DNA of 7,292 nt from Chroococcidiopsidaceae cyanobacterium CP_BM_RX_35. Its GTDB lineage: Bacteria; Cyanobacteriota; Cyanobacteriia; Cyanobacteriales; Chroococcidiopsidaceae. Both the position numbers and the translations under genes were made by a program. Shown here piece by piece: positions 5,245-7,292 of this stretch. Where the stretch lies: the NCBI GenBank assembly GCA_019242465.1, contig JAFAVL010000656.1, forward strand, positions 1-7,292, given 5' to 3'. How positions within the stretch are numbered: position 1 is the first letter of the stretch; every line of letters begins with the position of its first letter. The notes below the pieces were generated by a model. The model worked only from the letters and a program-made list of their open reading frames with translations, did no database searches and had not been told where the DNA came from.

Positions 5245-6408
5245 CTACTTACCCATGCCGAGACGCTGTGCTTTCTGATAAACCTTACCCTCCGTTAACA
5301 AAGAGGGCGCGATCACAACTTCAACTTGCTGCATTTCCTTGATGTCTTTCGCCCCTAGAGTTCCCATACTTGTTTTTAACGCTCCTAAGAAGTTGTGGGT
5401 GCCATCATCTAGTTGTGCTGGTCCCCGTAGAATTTGTTCGCATGTGCCAGTGGTGCCAACCCGAATCCGGGTGCCACGGGGTAAAACTGGGCTAGGCGTT
5501 GCCATACCCCAGTGATAACCCCGTCCAGGCGCTTCAGCAGCCCGAGCGAAGGGTGAACCAATCATCACCCCGTCAGCACCACAGGCAAGGCATTTGCAGA
5601 TATCTCCACCAGTTACTAGTCCCCCATCAGCAATGACGGGCACATAGTTGCCAGTCTCCTGATAGTAATCCTCACGAGCCGCAGCGCAATCGGCTACGGC
5701 ACTTGCCTGGGGCACACCCACTCCTAGTACTCCACGAGAGGTACAAGCTGCTCCAGGTCCAATACCCACTAGCACCCCAGATGCCCCTGCCTTCATTAAG
5801 TTCAGCGCCACTTCGTAGGTTACGCAATTACCCAGCACGACTGGCATCGGCATTTCCCGACAAAATTCAGCTAAATTGAGGGGCACCACTGATGAGGGCG
5901 ATAAGTGAGCTGTTGAAACTACTGTTGCTTGGACAAAAAACAAATCTGCAGCCGCGGCACTCACGACCGCACCATATTTGACCGCCCCTGCGGGGGTTGC
6001 GCTTACCGCAGCAATACCGCCTTGCTGCTTGATTTCCAGAATTCGTTGCTCAATTAATTCTGGCTTAACTGGCTCAGCATAAAGTTCTTGCATCAATTGC
6101 ACAAAATCTTCAGTCCCGCTCGAGGTAATGCGTTCTAAAATCGGCTCGGGGTTAGCATAGCGGGTTTGAATGCCTTCTAAGTTAAGGACACCCAATGCTC
6201 CTAACCGAGACAACAGCACAGCCATGCGGACATCCACAACCCCATCCATCGCACTAGCTACGATTGGGATCTCTCGCTCAATACTGCCAATGCGCCATCC
6301 GGTATCTGCCAAACTCGGATCGAGTGTCCTAGTACCGGGAACTAGAGCAATCTCATCAATTCCGTAGGCTCTCCTGGCGCTCTTCCCTCGTCCAATTTGA
6401 ATGTCCAC
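5245..6408 (-). CDS. guaB3: GuaB3-type IMP dehydrogenase
   Basis: IMP dehydrogenase oxidises IMP to XMP with NAD, the committed step towards GMP. This 387-residue protein is a TIM barrel without the paired CBS domains of classical GuaB, the layout of the GuaB3 subfamily that cyanobacteria carry. The catalytic loop G-I-G-P-G-A-A-C-T-S-R (215-225) holds the nucleophile C222. D-G-G (261-263) and the phosphate-binding G-A-D-G-V-M-I-G-S (277-285) follow in the expected order. The start is GTG at 6408, because M-D-I-x-I-G-R-G-K is the family N-terminus; the upstream ribosome-binding site is weak. The gene stops with TAG at 5245-5247. It is divergent from mutS2 and upstream of Yfr1 and trxA. Annotation as plain GuaB would also be defensible. 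Confidence 0.93.
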   Translation of the reverse strand: MDIQIGRGKSARRAYGIDEIALVPGTRTLDPSLADTGWRIGSIEREIPIVASAMDGVVDVRMAVLLSRLGALGVLNLEGIQTRYANPEPILERITSSGTEDFVQLMQELYAEPVKPELIEQRILEIKQQGGIAAVSATPAGAVKYGAVVSAAAADLFFVQATVVSTAHLSPSSVVPLNLAEFCREMPMPVVLGNCVTYEVALNLMKAGASGVLVGIGPGAACTSRGVLGVGVPQASAVADCAAAREDYYQETGNYVPVIADGGLVTGGDICKCLACGADGVMIGSPFARAAEAPGRGYHWGMATPSPVLPRGTRIRVGTTGTCEQILRGPAQLDDGTHNFLGALKTSMGTLGAKDIKEMQQVEVVIAPSLLTEGKVYQKAQRLGMGK

Positions 6409-6540
6409 GCTTTTCCACTCGTTCCCAACCCTGTTAAAAATAGACTATCAAATCCTTGGCAAAATTGTGACCAGAAGAGGAGAGGACGACTTGGAGAGGC
6501 GGTTCTCCCACGACGGCTATTTCTCAAGCGGGATTCGCTT
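6409..6540. other. Spacer between divergent guaB3 and mutS2, no gene
   Basis: No supported gene lies here; the one open frame overlaps the start of guaB3 out of phase and is not convincing. A small inverted repeat GGAGA / TCTCC (6493-6497 with 6504-6508) occurs in a segment (about 6490-6540) whose feel is that of a dispersed cyanobacterial repeat. This was not verified. I found no clear promoter for guaB3 in it. Confidence 0.3.
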
Positions 6541-6557
6541 TGTGTACACAGTATTAT
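6541..6557 (+). promoter_or_regulatory. Promoter candidate for mutS2 with a 10-bp palindrome
   Basis: TATTAT (6552-6557) matches TATAAT at 5 of 6 and would start transcription near 6564, about 97 nt before mutS2. Directly upstream is the perfect palindrome TGTGTACACA (6541-6550), which may be a dimeric regulator site. It does not fit the NtcA pattern GTA-N8-TAC. No -35 is evident. Confidence 0.35.
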
Positions 6558-6660
6558 GATTGAAAAAGAGTGAAGGACATGCTGGCTGTATCTACAAGAG
6601 GTGTCGGCAGTAACGCTATTAACGTTGATTGATGAAACTCTCAGTTTCGATAAATAAGCT

Positions 6661-7292
6661 TTGATTCAATCCGAGACTCTAGAACTATTAGAGTGGCAAC
6701 GTTTATGCCAACATCTATCTACCTTTGCGGCAACTAAGCTGGGGGTGGTAGCAGCACGATACTTGAAAATTCCAGAGACTCAGCCTGAAAGCGAATACTT
6801 GGTAGCACAAACTCAGGAAGTCTACCAGTTGGAAAGCCACCTTAACAGTGGGTTGTCATTTGAGGGCATCCAGGATATTGGTGAGGCTCTCGAAAGAGCA
6901 GAGCGCCAAGGCATTTTGACTGGGAAGGAACTATTGGCGATCGCTACGACTTTAGCTGGAACCAGGCAACTGCGCCGTACAATTGATAATCAGAAAGAGG
7001 TACCTGTGCTACAGGCAATGGTAGTTGACTTGCGTACCTACCCAGAGCTAGAGCAGGAAATCCATCGCTGCATTGATGAACAAGGGTCAGTGAGCGACCG
7101 AGCTAGCCCCCAATTAGCCGAGATTCGGACCCAGCTGAGAGGATTGCACCAGCAGATCAACCGCATCCTACAGGGGATTTTGCAGCGTCGAGCGGGTGCG
7201 GTTTAGGAACAATTGATTACCCAGCGGGGCGAGCGTTTCGTCATCCCTGTTAAAGCTCCCCAAAAAGATGCCATTCCTGGGATTGTTCACGA
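6661..7292 (+). pseudogene. mutS2: mutS2, 5' part, interrupted by an in-frame TAG
   Basis: MutS2 is a MutS-like ATPase with a C-terminal Smr nuclease domain, acting on branched DNA or on collided ribosomes depending on the organism; full length is near 800 residues. Only the N-terminal part is in the window. The frame begins M-I-Q-S-E-T-L-E-L-L-E-W, the usual cyanobacterial start, and includes L-S-F-E-G-I-Q-D-I-G (64-73) and D-R-A-S-P-Q-L (145-151). It is stopped after 181 residues by TAG 7204-7206. The same frame continues beyond it with E-Q-L-I-T-Q-R-G-E-R-F-V-I-P-V-K to the window edge, as expected for MutS2. The stop occupies a place where Q (CAG) is usual, so one C-to-T change explains it. 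The start codon is TTG at 6661, with an in-frame TAA just upstream at 6655-6657 and no clear ribosome-binding site. A sequencing error is the main alternative. Confidence 0.85.

Noticed and set aside
6342..6527. 61-codon minus-strand open frame overlapping the guaB3 start
   Set aside because: It is out of phase with guaB3, has no recognisable domain, and runs through repeat-like spacer sequence.

Overview
The window looks like a chromosomal segment from a cyanobacterium. The order guaB3 - Yfr1 - trxA on one strand is a known cyanobacterial arrangement. The proteins are of cyanobacterial type (M17 aminopeptidase, a long LOG-family protein, m-type thioredoxin, CBS-less IMP dehydrogenase, MutS2). 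The HIP1 octamer GCGATCGC, over-represented in many cyanobacteria, occurs three times (134-141, 2440-2447, 6937-6944), always in chromosomal genes and never in the transposon gene. I cannot name the species.

Left part (1-1836): the 3' end of a B12-type radical SAM gene ends in a short G-rich tandem repeat and a Rho-independent terminator. A repeat- and hairpin-rich spacer follows, then a solo IS200/IS605-type tnpB with all RuvC catalytic residues and its zinc finger intact. No tnpA is visible. The tnpB stop lies only 41 bp from the pepA start, so the mobile element sits in the immediate upstream region of pepA.

Middle (1837-5244): pepA (+) converges on a LOG-family nucleotide phosphoribohydrolase gene (-). 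Upstream of it on the same strand are trxA and then the small RNA Yfr1. Yfr1 is recognisable from its 11-nt core ACUCCUCACAC between two hairpins, the second being a terminator. It has its own promoter-like sequence. Extended -10 promoter candidates precede both the LOG gene and trxA, so each is probably its own transcription unit.

Right part (5245-7292): guaB3 (-) makes XMP from IMP for guanine nucleotide synthesis. It is divergent from mutS2 (+), with a 252-bp spacer between them. mutS2 carries an in-frame TAG at 7204-7206 where a glutamine codon (CAG) is expected, and its reading frame remains recognisable after it. In this copy mutS2 is therefore broken, recoded or misread.

The genes do not form one pathway: they are housekeeping genes (peptide turnover, nucleotide metabolism, redox control, DNA repair) interrupted by one mobile element. 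The points most worth a second look are the Yfr1 locus with its duplicated loop sequence, the mutS2 nonsense codon, the tnpB insertion in front of pepA, and the inverted repeat upstream of trxA. I found no CRISPR array, tRNA or rRNA, and no convincing new multi-gene system.
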